A stretch of DNA of 11,750 nt. Source: Larix sibirica (taxonomy: Eukaryota; Streptophyta; Pinopsida; Pinales; Pinaceae). A program made the position numbers and the translations under genes. Numbering within the stretch: the stretch's first letter is position 1; every line of letters starts with the position of its first letter. The notes under the pieces were generated by a model. The model had not been told where the DNA came from. It did not search any database and was given only the letters and a program-made list of their open reading frames with translations. Below, piece after piece: positions 1 through 7,980 of this stretch. The DNA lies in NCBI GenBank assembly GCA_004151065.3, contig NWUY0300072235.1, positions 1 to 11,750 of the forward strand. The letters are read 5' to 3'.

Positions 1-2
1 CT

Positions 3-551
3 GTCGGCTTCCGCACTTCCTGCGGATCTATCCCGTGCCAACATGGGGGGTCTAGGGTTGATGGGCATCTTTCACTATTGTAGGAGCTACCAGATGTTCT
101 GGTGGATCATGTCAATCCCCTTTTAGGTTCTAATATCACATGTGATTATTTATCCCTTGTTGAGCCTTCGAATCCCTTTGATCATTTGGCTTGTGTTAAG
201 AATCCAAGCTCTTTGATTTGTAGTGTTGTTGACCGTATGGTCCTTCCTCAGTCAAGTTGGGTGATGAGTCTTTTTTTTTATGGTATGAGTGGTAACAATG
301 AGTCCTAAGTTAATGCTTCTACTCATGTGGTTTAGGTGACATCTAATTGTAATTTGATATCCCTTTTAGGGACAAAAGGGTGTTGGAGTAGAGGTTTGGG
401 AGGAGGAGTTAATACATCTCCTAGATTGCAGGGATGGCTATCCATTATGGGTTCTGCAAGAAGGTAGACAGTGTTAGATGTTAGTGCTAGAAGGAAAAAG
501 ACGTTGAAAAGGTCGCTTAGAGCATGCAAACTTGGTATTGGGTTACCCTAA
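3..551 (+). pseudogene. LINE ORF1 remnant (C-terminal part)
   Basis: One + frame can be followed from the window edge to a TAA at 549-551, interrupted by stops at 81 (TAG), 306 (TAA), 333 (TAG) and 465 (TAG). LINE ORF1 encodes a nucleic-acid-binding chaperone that coats the element RNA. What supports ORF1 here is its place directly before ORF2 and a strongly basic end (residues ARRKKTLKRSLRACK at about 486-530), as expected of an ORF1 tail. No CCHC knuckle or RRM is visible; those would lie upstream of the window. Several stops are explained by CAG to TAG changes. The ATG-less stretch 102-308 is only the longest open piece of this frame, not a separate gene. Confidence 0.5.
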
Positions 552-553
552 TG
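549..553 (+). promoter_or_regulatory. TAATG stop-start junction between LINE ORF1 and ORF2
   Basis: The ORF1 frame ends with TAA at 549-551 and the ORF2 frame begins with ATG at 551-553, sharing one A. The ATG choice is supported because the residues right after it (MLILSLNCRGLG) match the usual start of a LINE endonuclease. A UAAUG overlap is known from the insect LINE SART1, where it allows ORF2 translation by termination and reinitiation. A similar role here is inference. Confidence 0.5.
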
Positions 554-1381
554 TTGATACTTTCCCTTAATTGCAGAGGGTTGGGGCTGCCCTCGAAAAA
601 GTTAGCCTTGAAAAGATTGATTTTTGCTAGCAAACCTTCAGCGATTTTCTTACAAGAAACTCTTGCGATTGGCGATAGTAGTTTGGATGACCTCAGAAGG
701 ATCCTTCCCGGGTGGGACTTTGTGTGTGCTGATACTTCAGGCCGGTCAGGTGGTCTTTTTATTGGTTGGTTCACAAATCATTTTCTTTGTATTAACAGTT
801 GGGATTTTCAATCAGTCTTGGGAGCTGTTTTATTTTCCAGGGAACTGGGAATGGATTTCTCTTTTGTAAATTTTTATGGGCCACATCAGCGAAGAATGGA
901 GTACTAGAACAAACTATTAAGGGTTGTATTCCTCTTTGTTGAGAGGCTAATTCTGGGTGGTGATTTTATTTTTTCTTTAGGGGTTGCTAAAATTTGCGTG
1001 CAGTCGGTTTAGAGGGACCCTTTCACTGAATTTTTTATTATAGAAATGGCATATTCTTCCCTTCTTGATATTCCCCCGGTGTAGATGAGGCCTACCTAAT
1101 GCAACATCAGGGATGAAGAAGCTTATATTGTGAAAAGGTTGGAGAGATTCCTGATTAATGTGGGGACTCTAAGATTTGCTTCTTGTTTTCGTAAGTGGGT
1201 TGGGGAAGGGGGTGAATTTGATCACCATCCCATTTATTGGGAGTTGATGCAGGGTTTGAAAAATCCTCCCAGTCCCTTCAAATTTGACTCTAAGTGGTTG
1301 CATGATGTTGAGTTTAGAGAGATGATTGAAAGAGGCTGGATCCCTTATGATGCTTTCAACCCAGCATCGATAGGTATTTAG
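551..1381 (+). other. Endonuclease (EEP-type) domain of LINE ORF2
   Basis: Open in one frame apart from five stops. Visible motifs in order: NCRGLG (Asn at 569-571), FLQET with the metal-binding Glu at 656-658, SGGLFIGW, FVNFYGPH, GGDF at 956-967 and FDHHP at 1217-1231, where the usual form is SDHxP. The Asn expected after GGDF is Ile here (968-970), so a catalytic position is lost. The RLDRF-like element is RLERF. The domain nicks target DNA to prime reverse transcription in active elements. The WTN-like motif is broken by the stop at 1097. Confidence 0.85.
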
Positions 1382-1399
1382 TTTAATAATAATTTAAAG

Positions 1400-1920
1400 A
1401 AGATAAATGCTTTGTTGTTCCTTGGATATTTGATAAAACAATTGCTCAGAATGCAGAGCTTAGGCTTATTTAAGCTTCCCTTGAGGATTTTCATTTGAAC
1501 AATCTAGAGGGTTACTCTTCTCAAGCTCAAAAGAAGGAAATTATATAGATGGAGACCAAAATAAGGAATTTAATAATGGAGGAAGAGGATTTAGAGCACT
1601 TGAAAAGTAGAGATATATGGGTTCAGAAGGGTGACAATAATACCAAGTTTTTTCACAATTACATTCAACATAGGAATAATTCAAACTCTATATGGCATCT
1701 CCATGATGAGGACAGTAATGAGGTGGTTGTTTTTGAAGATTTGGCTAGTACTAGTGTTAGACATTTCAATAATGTTTATAAAGAAGATCAAGGTGCCAAC
1801 ATTCTCCATGTGATGAGTTTAAGTGCCTCCTTTCCCTCTTTAGTGTCGGAGGATCAAAATCGGGATCTTCAACAACCAGTGACCTCTACAGAGTTAAAGG
1901 AAGCTTTGTGTTCTATGCAA
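1400..1920 (+). other. Linker between endonuclease and RT of LINE ORF2
   Basis: Read mainly in one frame with stops at 1471 and 1546. The conserved plant LINE linker is clear: EEE-LEHLKSRDIWVQKGDNNTKFFH at about 1570-1656, matching the family pattern of a W-rich, KSR, GDxNTKFFH block just before the RT fingers. This block carries no known catalytic residues. A frame change at about 1404-1408 separates it from the endonuclease, and another at about 1919 leads into the RT. Confidence 0.8.
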
Positions 1921-2740
1921 CTGACAAAAGTCCTGGGATAGATGGATGGCCCGTGGAATTTTTTGAAGGCTTTATGGAATTATTTGAAAATGAATTGCTC
2001 ATTGTCATTGAAGAATCCAGGGTCAAAGGTAGAATTTAGGTTGTTTTCAACTCCATGTTCATAGCCTTAATTCCTAAAAATGATAAAGTCTTATCATTTG
2101 ATGACTACACACCAATTTCCTTGTGTAACTGTATTTATAAGCTCATAGCAAAGGTCATAGCCAAAAGGATCCGTGGAATTCTATCCCAGGGGGTACTTCA
2201 TGAACAATTTTCTTTTTTGGAGGGGAGGAAAATTCATGATGCCATTGGTATGACTCAGGAATTTCTCCATTATGAAAAAGTAAAAAACTTGTCTGTTGTT
2301 ATTTTTATGGTTGATATTAAAATAGCTTATGCTCAAGTAAATTTGCTTTACCTTTGTTTGGTTTTACTTTAGATTGGATTTCATTTGAGCATCGTTAACT
2401 GGATTATGTCCTGTGTTCAGACTGCATCCTTTGCAGTTTTGATTAATGTTGTTGCCTCTTCCTTTTTTAGACTGGGAAGAGGGATTAGACAACGATGTCC
2501 TTGGCTCCCTTATTGTTTATATTGGTAGTTGAAGGCTTCAACATATCGATTCAGAAAGCTAATTCTTTTGGTGCTCTCAAAGGAATGAAGATAGGGGGTA
2601 ATTTAAGTATTACTCATCTTTTGTTTGTTGATGATATCTTACTTTACACTGATGGTTCCAGGAGAGATATCATTAATATCAAAGGATTGTTGGATGCTTC
2701 TGCTAAAGCTATAGTATGAATGCCAATCAATCCAAATATA
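1920..2740 (+). other. Reverse transcriptase domain of LINE ORF2 (RVT_1 type)
   Basis: Motifs in order: DKSPGIDGWPVEFF (1923-1964), FIALIPK, DDYTPISLCNCIYKLIAKVIA, EQFSFLEGR, motif A as VDIKIAYAQV, RQRCPLAPLLF (usual RQGCPLSPLLF, across a one-base frame change near 2500), and motif C ITHLLFVDDILLYTDGS with FVDD at 2624-2635. The motif A catalytic Asp is present at 2313-2315. The second acidic residue of the usual AYD is Ala at 2331-2333, and the RQG glycine is Arg. These changes and the frame breaks show decay. Family placement as non-LTR RT, not retroviral or Copia, rests on FVDD and the surrounding blocks. Confidence 0.92.
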
Positions 2741-3735
2741 CTAATTCTTTCATGAACCTAGAGTTGGAGATGGCTCATTCGATCATAACTCAATTTAATT
2801 TCTTTGAAGTGGATGTCCATAGGGGTATTAAATATCTTGGATACATTATAAATCCTAATGACTACAATAAGAAGGAATGAGAATGGTTGGTGGGAAAGGT
2901 TGAGAACATAATTCATTTATGGTGCAATTTGTGGCTTTCTAGAGGTGGCAGGATGATTCTTATGAAATCTACCCTTGAATTTATTCTCGTTTTTTTGTTT
3001 TCTATGGCTCATGTGCCCTATGGTATTATGGATCGACTTAGGAAAATTTGTTTTAATATTCCGTGGAATAGAAATAAGCACGAAAAATATTTTCATTGGG
3101 TTGCTTGGAACATATTATCTCTCCCAAAGGAACTTGGGGGATGGGGTTTCAAACATCCTCAAAGTTTTGCTAAGGCCCTTGCTACTAAAATCATTTGGAG
3201 GATCCTTAAGGCTAACAATTTGTGGACCATGGTTGCTTTTTAAAAGTATATTTCTACCCTTTCCATTGAAGAATGGTTTAGAAGTAGCAATAAGAACTTG
3301 ATAAATGTGTCTACGATGAGGAAATATTCTTTACAATCTTTTGATCTCATTGTTGATTGGATTGTTTGGAGGATTGGTAATGGTAGGAATCTCAAACTGG
3401 GTATAGACCCTTGGGCTAGTTGTTGTGATGCCTATATTTTTCCAAAGAATATGCTAGACTCTTTACAGGATCAATGTTTTTTCTTCCTTTATCAGATTGG
3501 TGATGCGATGCATATGGATCATCTCCGACAAGTGTGCCTTCAAGATGGCCATCTTGGTTTTATTGAGAATGATAAGGTTGTTTGGGATAATTATGTCAAG
3601 TCCTTGCAGGATTGTCACATACTAAGGATGGTTGATAGAGATGATGATATTTTATGGTGTAGAAACCCTGAAGGTGGTAGTTACACTCCAAGATTGGGTT
3701 ATTCTGTTGTAAGAGAGGAAGAGGATATCCGATGA
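2716..3735 (+). other. RT thumb and connecting region of LINE ORF2
   Basis: One frame runs through with stops at 2878 (TGA where TGG fits), 3241 (TAA where CAA fits, before KYI) and 3733 (TGA). Conserved family blocks are GIKYLGYIINP, LWLSRGGRMILMKS, VPYGIMDRLRK, ELGGWGFKHP and IVWRIGNGRNLKLGIDPW. The last block, with the KYI block before it, recurs in the second LINE at the right end of the window. These blocks follow RT motif C in plant LINEs; no catalytic residue is known in them. Confidence 0.85.
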
Positions 3736-3744
3736 CCTCTATGG

Positions 3745-3960
3745 TGGCACTCAACTATTTGGAACTTGGACTGCCCCTTAAAGATAAAATTGTTTATGTG
3801 GTTTGCTTTAGCTAATAGAATTCTTGTATGGGATTTCATTCATTTCTAAAAAAAATTATGCTAGGCCTAGGATATGCCCCTTGTGTAGGAATGATGATGA
3901 AACAGTTTCCCAAGTTACTAGTTCATTGTCCTTATTTCCAAAGTATGTGGTTGATTGTTT
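3745..3960 (+). other. zf-RVT zinc-knuckle region of LINE ORF2
   Basis: The entry block WWHSTIWNLDCPLKIKLFMW is followed by LANRILVWD, then a zinc-binding pattern C-X2-C (Cys at 3875-3877 and 3884-3886) and a final Cys at 3927-3929 in LLVHCPYF. The expected spacing is C-X2-C-X8-H-X4-C. The His position is disturbed by an extra base near 3911, and a frame change in the A-run at 3848-3856 precedes the first Cys. The domain is typical of plant LINE-derived RTs and is thought to bind nucleic acid. Confidence 0.85.
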
Positions 3961-4235
3961 ATTGGATTAAAGGTGTTACTTTTGATTGGAATGGAGAGGA
4001 TCTTCATGAGGATTTGCAGAATTGGCTCAATGATATCTCTTCTACAGGTTTTAAATCTTTACCTATGTTATTAATTTGGGGTAATTGGTTGGCTCGTAAT
4101 CTTGTCACTTTCGAGGAAAAAAGGATCCCTCCCAAAGTCTATGCTTTCAAAAGCATTGCCATCTTTGACTCTCTTCTGTGGTTGAAGAAGCAACCAAAGG
4201 TTAGGAGAGTTTCTGAAGTGGCAGTGGATAAATAT

Positions 4236-4620
4236 TATCCTTGGTGTTTTTTCGATGAGGCATACTAAGCGGATCCAACTCTTGGAGGTGCTAGTGGTGT
4301 CATCTTTTCTTCCGATTTTGATTGGACAAAATTTGTTGCAGTAGGGGGTCAGTGCACAAATAATCATGTAGAGTTAATGGAATTGAATATGAGGCTTACT
4401 CCTTTCTCTTTCTAATGAGATTCACATAATAATATTTTTTGGGGACTCGTTGCTAGTTATCAATTGGATGAAGCCGAACAGATCCCCAAAAAATATTTTC
4501 CCGAAGCCTTTGTTTGAGGAAGTGGTCAGAATAGCAGCTCATTTTTAGATGATAAGTTTTTGTCAATTTATAGAGAGAGGAATAACATTGCAGATGAACT
4601 CTTCAAGCTGGGGTTGCAGT
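4236..4620 (+). other. RNase H domain of LINE ORF2
   Basis: Catalytic landmarks are the first Asp at 4254-4256 in FFDEAY (usually FDGA), Glu at 4371-4373 in NNHVELMEL, Asp at 4444-4446 in FFGDSLLVINWM and the last Asp at 4593-4595 in NNIADELFKLG. The glycine after the first Asp has become Glu. The frame changes near 4410 and 4580 and stops occur at 4266 and 4546. The short tail after the domain ends at the TGA at 4698-4700. Confidence 0.85.
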
Positions 4621-4700
4621 TTGGAGATGGTGTTTGGCAGAAATGGGAGTGTGACAATGACAATATTATGGAGGATGACCCTAGTCCTATCAATTTATGA

Positions 4701-4961
4701 ACTTCATAAAGTCCCAGAACGCAACTAAAAAGGATACTTTCTTTGTTGTGCATAAATATTTTTGGAATTTTGTATGATTTTCATTCTGGGAATAGATTTC
4801 AAATTTCTATTACTAATGACTTAATGTAGATGATTGTTAGTTGATGACAATTTTGATTCCACGGCTAGGCAGTGATGTTGGTATGTATGAAAGGCCTCCA
4901 TCCATGTAAAAAGTGGTTTGTTTTCAATAATAAACTACAATTTTTTTTCTTTGGAAAAAAA
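4701..4961 (+). terminator. LINE 3' UTR with poly(A) signal and A-run
   Basis: After the ORF2 stop there is a 260-base non-coding tail. It has AATAAA at 4929-4934, 20 bases of mixed pyrimidine-rich sequence, then an A-run at 4955-4961. This is the usual form of a plant LINE 3' end. The following purine-rich sequence may be part of a longer, eroded A-tail. No target-site duplication can be checked because the 5' end is missing. Confidence 0.65.
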
Positions 4962-5204
4962 GGTAAGGAAAACCTCCTTAACTTTGTGATGTGTTCATAG
5001 TAGTTACTCTATAAAGTTGGTAAGTTGGTAATTTTGGGTTGTTTTTTTTATTCATATAAAAATTAGAAACATAATTTGAATTAAAGATGAATTTTCAATG
5101 AAAATATTAAATTCTTTAATGTTTCATTACCATAATACAATAAATCTAAATACCATTTATTATTAAATTGATGATTAATAAAAAATATTAAAATAAAATT
5201 AATA

Positions 5205-5291
5205 ACTATTTTAATTTAATTAAAATAATATATAAACAATTATAAGTAATAGCCAACCTTCAATAATGATTAGCAAAATGAATTAGAAAAT
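5205..5291. repeat. AT-rich imperfect direct repeat, copy 1
   Basis: Starts ACTATTTTAATTTAATT, includes TTATAAGTAATAG and ends with TAGCAAAATGAATTAGAAAAT. The same order of blocks returns about 203 bases downstream. A third, partial match to the end block lies between them (GATTAATAAAATGAATTAGAAAAT, from 5345). No ends or target duplications identify a transposon. Confidence 0.6.
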
Positions 5292-5407
5292 ATAATTAAT
5301 AACAAAAAAACAAAATATTAAAATAAATTAACTACTACTTTAACGATTAATAAAATGAATTAGAAAATATGATTAATAACAAAAATAAAAATAAAATGAA
5401 CTCAACT

Positions 5408-5496
5408 ACTATTTTAATTTAATTAATAATACATATAAAATACAAAAAGTTATAAGTAATAGGGAAGAACCTTATTAGCAAAATGAATTAGAAAAT
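5408..5496. repeat. AT-rich imperfect direct repeat, copy 2
   Basis: Same block order as copy 1: ACTATTTTAATTTAATT at the start, TTATAAGTAATAG in the middle, AACCTT and then TAGCAAAATGAATTAGAAAAT at the end. Small insertions and substitutions separate the copies, so the duplication is not recent. Confidence 0.6.
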
Positions 5497-6245
5497 GAAA
5501 ATGTGTATTAAAAACAATGAGCGATAATCTATGATGTGTGTTTATATGTCATAAAAGAATAGTCTTTCAAATCAAGATACACTAATGATTTTGTTTTTTT
5601 TTGTTTTTGGAGATGAAAATTGTTGTTTTAAACCATCAACACGCCATTATAAAAATAATTCATTTTCATTTGAAAATAATCCATTTCCCTTTGTACTATA
5701 GGTAATTTATTTATGAAATCTATTCAAATGGATGTTCAAATCCATCCACGAGGATAATAATGGTTACTAATATGTATGGATGATAAATATATAATATTAT
5801 ATTTTATATTATATATAGAAATAAAAATAAAAAATATATAAATAAAATTGAATAATATATTTATAAAAATAATGTAAATTTATTAAGTTTATAAATCAAT
5901 TGCATTTAATTCGAATAATTGTGTAATAGAATGTTATCTTCTTTATCCAAATTCTATTCCTATAAATAATATAATGATCTAACCTTGTACATATAAATGA
6001 TATATTGATATGACCTTATACATTGAAGTCTAAAGTTTATAAAAATCATTACTTATATCTCTTATAACTTTGTCTTACTATATAGTAAAATACAAATTTA
6101 TATATATTACATAGTTTAATACAACATATTATAGGATTTTTAAAGATATTGTTATATGTTATAGTTTTCTCAAATTTTATAAAAATAAAATATGTATTTC
6201 CTTATAATGGTTTTAAATAATATTTTTTTTTATTTTTTACTTCAG

Positions 6246-6448
6246 TTGAATACAATATTTGAACAACAATGGGTGGGACAAGAAGGGGTCGGCTCATCGA
6301 GAGATGCATCTTTATTAATAGAAGCTATGCCACAAAGAAATTGTGAGGTACAATCTTTGGAAAGTTCAAGTGTTCATGCCAATTTACAATTGAGTAACAA
6401 CGAGGAGAATCAATATTTTGGTGACTATGATACTTCTTTGCATTTGGG
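6246..6448 (+). CDS. Candidate penultimate exon, C-terminal region of a possible StMADS11/SVP-like MADS-box protein
   Basis: A 203-base exon is bounded by a strong acceptor (long T-rich tract, then ACTTCAG, exon start 6246 in phase 0) and a donor GTAAAC at 6449. It encodes 67 codons and 2 bases, starting LNTIFEQQWVGQEG and ending in NQYFGDYDTSLHLG. It is much less AT-rich than its surroundings and has no stop. The end, once spliced, gives DTSLHLGL or DTSLHLGLP, like the SDTSLRLGLP-type tail of StMADS11/SVP MADS-box proteins; the Ser-, Gln- and Asn-rich text before it fits a MIKC C-terminal domain. MADS and K boxes are not in the window, so family assignment is inference. The in-frame ATG at 6192 lies in the T-rich intron and is unlikely to be used. 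Unspliced reading would stop at TAA 6450-6452. Confidence 0.5.
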
Positions 6449-6550
6449 GTAAACTCTTATACTATTGCATTGTATTATTCATCAAATTCAACATTTTTTT
6501 CTACTAATCAATCGCTATATCTTTGAAATGATTTCCATTTCTTGTTTCAG

Positions 6551-6575
6551 GTTATTTAATCCGACTAATCCATAA
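6551..6575 (+). CDS. Candidate terminal exon A (proximal) with stop codon
   Basis: A 102-base intron (6449-6550) with GT...AG ends, a CTAAT branch-like site (A at 6507) and a TTTCTTGTTTCAG acceptor joins the preceding exon in phase 2. The joined frame adds LFNPTNP and stops at TAA 6573-6575. AATAAA follows at 6663-6668, a fitting poly(A) signal. A short last exon after the LG codons is plausible for a MIKC-type tail, but the added residues lack the usual Pro after LGL. It may be an alternative to the distal exon at 7443. Confidence 0.4.
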
Positions 6576-6662
6576 CATGCTTGGTTTTTCCAGTGTCACT
6601 TATGTATAAAAATAGTTATGCAACATTATCTTGCATAGTGATAATGTTTGTATAATGATTAT

Positions 6663-6668
6663 AATAAA
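6663..6668 (+). terminator. Candidate poly(A) signal AATAAA
   Basis: AATAAA lies about 90 bases after the stop of terminal exon A, in AT-rich DNA. Position is right for a short 3' UTR, but such hexamers are common by chance here. Confidence 0.3.
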
Positions 6669-7442
6669 TAGTGTTGATTAACCATGTCAAGTAGTGTTAA
6701 TAGAAAATTTTATCTAATTACCATGTCACACATTTTCAAAGAACAATCTACCAAACTAAAGTGTATATAATTTGGACTAAATATGCATTTAATTTGGATG
6801 ACATGTATTACTTTTTGGTTTGAAATTAATATATCATAATTCGTATAATGTATGTGTATTTTTAAAAAATTTCTCATATAGATACAGATATACAATATTA
6901 TTCTTTATGATTTACAAATAAATGAAAACATCTTATTTATTAGAATGGTGTTGAATTCATTATTATATAATTTACATTTTCAAGTTTTACCTTATCATAA
7001 TCCAATGGAAAATTGTTAGAAATCTAAATTAGAAAAAAAATTAGAGTATACATAGATTATTGTATTTCTAAATGACATTTTTATAAAATTTACAATACAT
7101 TGGTGTGGCATTTTTTAATATCTATATACATAATTTATAAAGATTAGATTTATTTACTATATGGATTTTATAGAAATTTTGTATACATTAAAATAATGTT
7201 AATAAATTTCAATCAATAAAAGTGTTAAATATATGTGTTACTTATATTTATTTAAATATATTTAGTTATTCTTTTCTTATTATATATAACTTAGATTATT
7301 TTTTTCTTATATTTGATGATAGATCACAATAGCTAAGCTTAAAGGAAGTTTCACTAATTTAATACATAGTAAAATGTCACACAAGATTAATATTTCTTTT
7401 AAATTTGTATTAACATATCCATAATTATTTTTCTTATTTTAG
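6669..7442. other. AT-rich non-coding stretch between the two candidate terminal exons
   Basis: No coding or RNA feature recognised. The only structured part is the right end, where a TTAAC branch-like site (A at 7413) and a T-rich tract precede the AG at 7441-7442. The open frame on the - strand at 6710-6895 has low-complexity composition and no family resemblance. Confidence 0.5.
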
Positions 7443-7491
7443 GTTGCCACAATTGTTGTATGGTATTTGCAACCCGTTATTCTTCTTCTAG
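7443..7491 (+). CDS. Candidate alternative terminal exon B (distal) with stop codon
   Basis: The acceptor TTTTTCTTATTTTAG ends at 7442. Splicing from the donor at 6449 in the same phase gives LG followed by LPQLLYGICNPLFFF and a TAG at 7489-7491. The junction therefore reads DTSLHLGLPQ, closer to the StMADS11/SVP tail motif than exon A gives. The local base composition is less AT-rich than the flanks. Exons A and B both carry stops, so they would be mutually exclusive. There is no transcript evidence here, and chance acceptors are frequent in such DNA. Confidence 0.33.
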
Positions 7492-7835
7492 ATATAACTA
7501 TGTTGTTTTAATCTTTTTAATTCAAAAGAACTTAAATGTTTACAAATGAAGCAAGTATAAGCTATGTTTACGTAGATATGGTTTCTCATGTTTATAACTA
7601 TGGATCATATGCATATATTTTATACTAATATCTTGTTGTACATATTTGTGTTGACGTTGTGTTTGAGGATTTTCATCTAATTTTTACAAAAGAATTAAGA
7701 AAATATTTTGTTGTAAGAATTATTTTTTTATGCATAAAAGAATATAATTGATTGGAAAAATCAATTAAAAGATGAAAAAATCATCTATTTTTTTTTAACA
7801 ATTAATACTCATTTATGAAGAATTGGTTCTAAATT
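7492..7835. other. AT-rich stretch without recognisable feature
   Basis: I see no coding frame, RNA gene or repeat structure. It could be 3' UTR or downstream flank of the candidate gene tail. Confidence 0.5.
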
Positions 7836-7980
7836 TGTCCCATCAAAAAGTTTATAGTGAAAACTTATATTTTATATATTGAAAGATTATTCTCTATTAA
7901 GAAACTAATAAGCTATGTCCCATCAAAAAGTTTGTTGTGAGAGCTTAGACCCTTCTGTATTAAGAAATACATAAGCTACG
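7836..7980. repeat. Two imperfect tandem copies, about 80-base period
   Basis: Copy 1 (7836-7915) and copy 2 (7916-7980) both begin TGTCCCATCAAAAAGTTT and both end with a TATTAAGAAA...ATAAGCTA block. Between these, copy 2 is shorter by about 15 bases. This is a local duplication; whether it is part of an LTR or another element cannot be told. Confidence 0.7.

Larger units (their letters stand above)
551..4700 (+). pseudogene. LINE ORF2 polyprotein remnant (endonuclease, reverse transcriptase, zf-RVT, RNase H)
   Basis: ORF2 would nick target DNA, reverse transcribe the element RNA at the nick and remove RNA with RNase H. Full span is about 1,380 codons, normal for this type. It is read by moving between frames: frame 2 from 551, frame 1 from about 1406, frame 3 from about 1920, frame 2 from about 2500, frame 1 from about 2713, frame 2 from about 3846, frame 3 from about 3912, frame 1 from about 4412, frame 3 from about 4580 to the natural TGA at 4698-4700. 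In-frame stops by my reading are at 905, 1010, 1082, 1097, 1379, 1471, 1546, 2037, 2370, 2878, 3241, 3733, 4266 and 4546. Most sit where CAG, CAA, CGA or TGG would fit. The copy is dead. Confidence 0.92.
1..4961 (+). mobile_element. Degenerate plant L1-type LINE (non-LTR retrotransposon), 5' end outside the window
   Basis: The order ORF1 tail, endonuclease, reverse transcriptase, zf-RVT zinc knuckle, RNase H, short 3' UTR and A-run is that of plant L1-clade LINEs that encode an RNase H. All parts are on the + strand. The coding parts are broken by many stops and frame changes, so the copy cannot make a working protein. The right end is placed at the A-run at 4955-4961, which follows AATAAA at 4929-4934. 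The left end and any target-site duplication lie outside the window. Element class is certain from the domain order; exact family is not assigned. Confidence 0.93.
4962..6245. other. AT-rich non-coding stretch, possible intron
   Basis: No coding frame, RNA gene or recognisable domain is visible on either strand. The sequence is dominated by short A/T runs and the imperfect repeats annotated separately. It ends in a classical polypyrimidine tract and CAG acceptor at 6223-6245. If the exon after it is real, this stretch is the 3' part of an intron that also contains the LINE. Confidence 0.6.

Noticed and set aside
517-774. Open frame on the - strand, 85 residues
   Set aside because: It is antisense to the clear endonuclease start of the + strand LINE and shows no family resemblance.
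1549-1941. 130-residue frame as a stand-alone gene
   Set aside because: It is a piece of LINE ORF2. Its last residues (LTKVLG) are out of frame; the neighbouring frame gives the conserved DKSPGIDGWP.
4071-4367. Open frame on the - strand, 98 residues
   Set aside because: It overlaps the + strand zf-RVT to RNase H region, which has strong motif support; this is a mirror of that coding sequence.
5004-5024. A small exon-like piece between TTCATAG and a consensus donor GTAAGT at 5020
   Set aside because: Only about 19 bases long, begins with a stop-containing TAG in one phase, and does not resemble a K-box exon; the donor match is probably chance.
5787-5816. 11-base inverted repeat made of A and T only
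   Set aside because: Expected often by chance in such AT-rich sequence; no flanking structure.
6710-6895. Open frame on the - strand, 61 residues
   Set aside because: Low-complexity Ile/Tyr/Asn-rich text in AT-rich DNA; no support as a gene.
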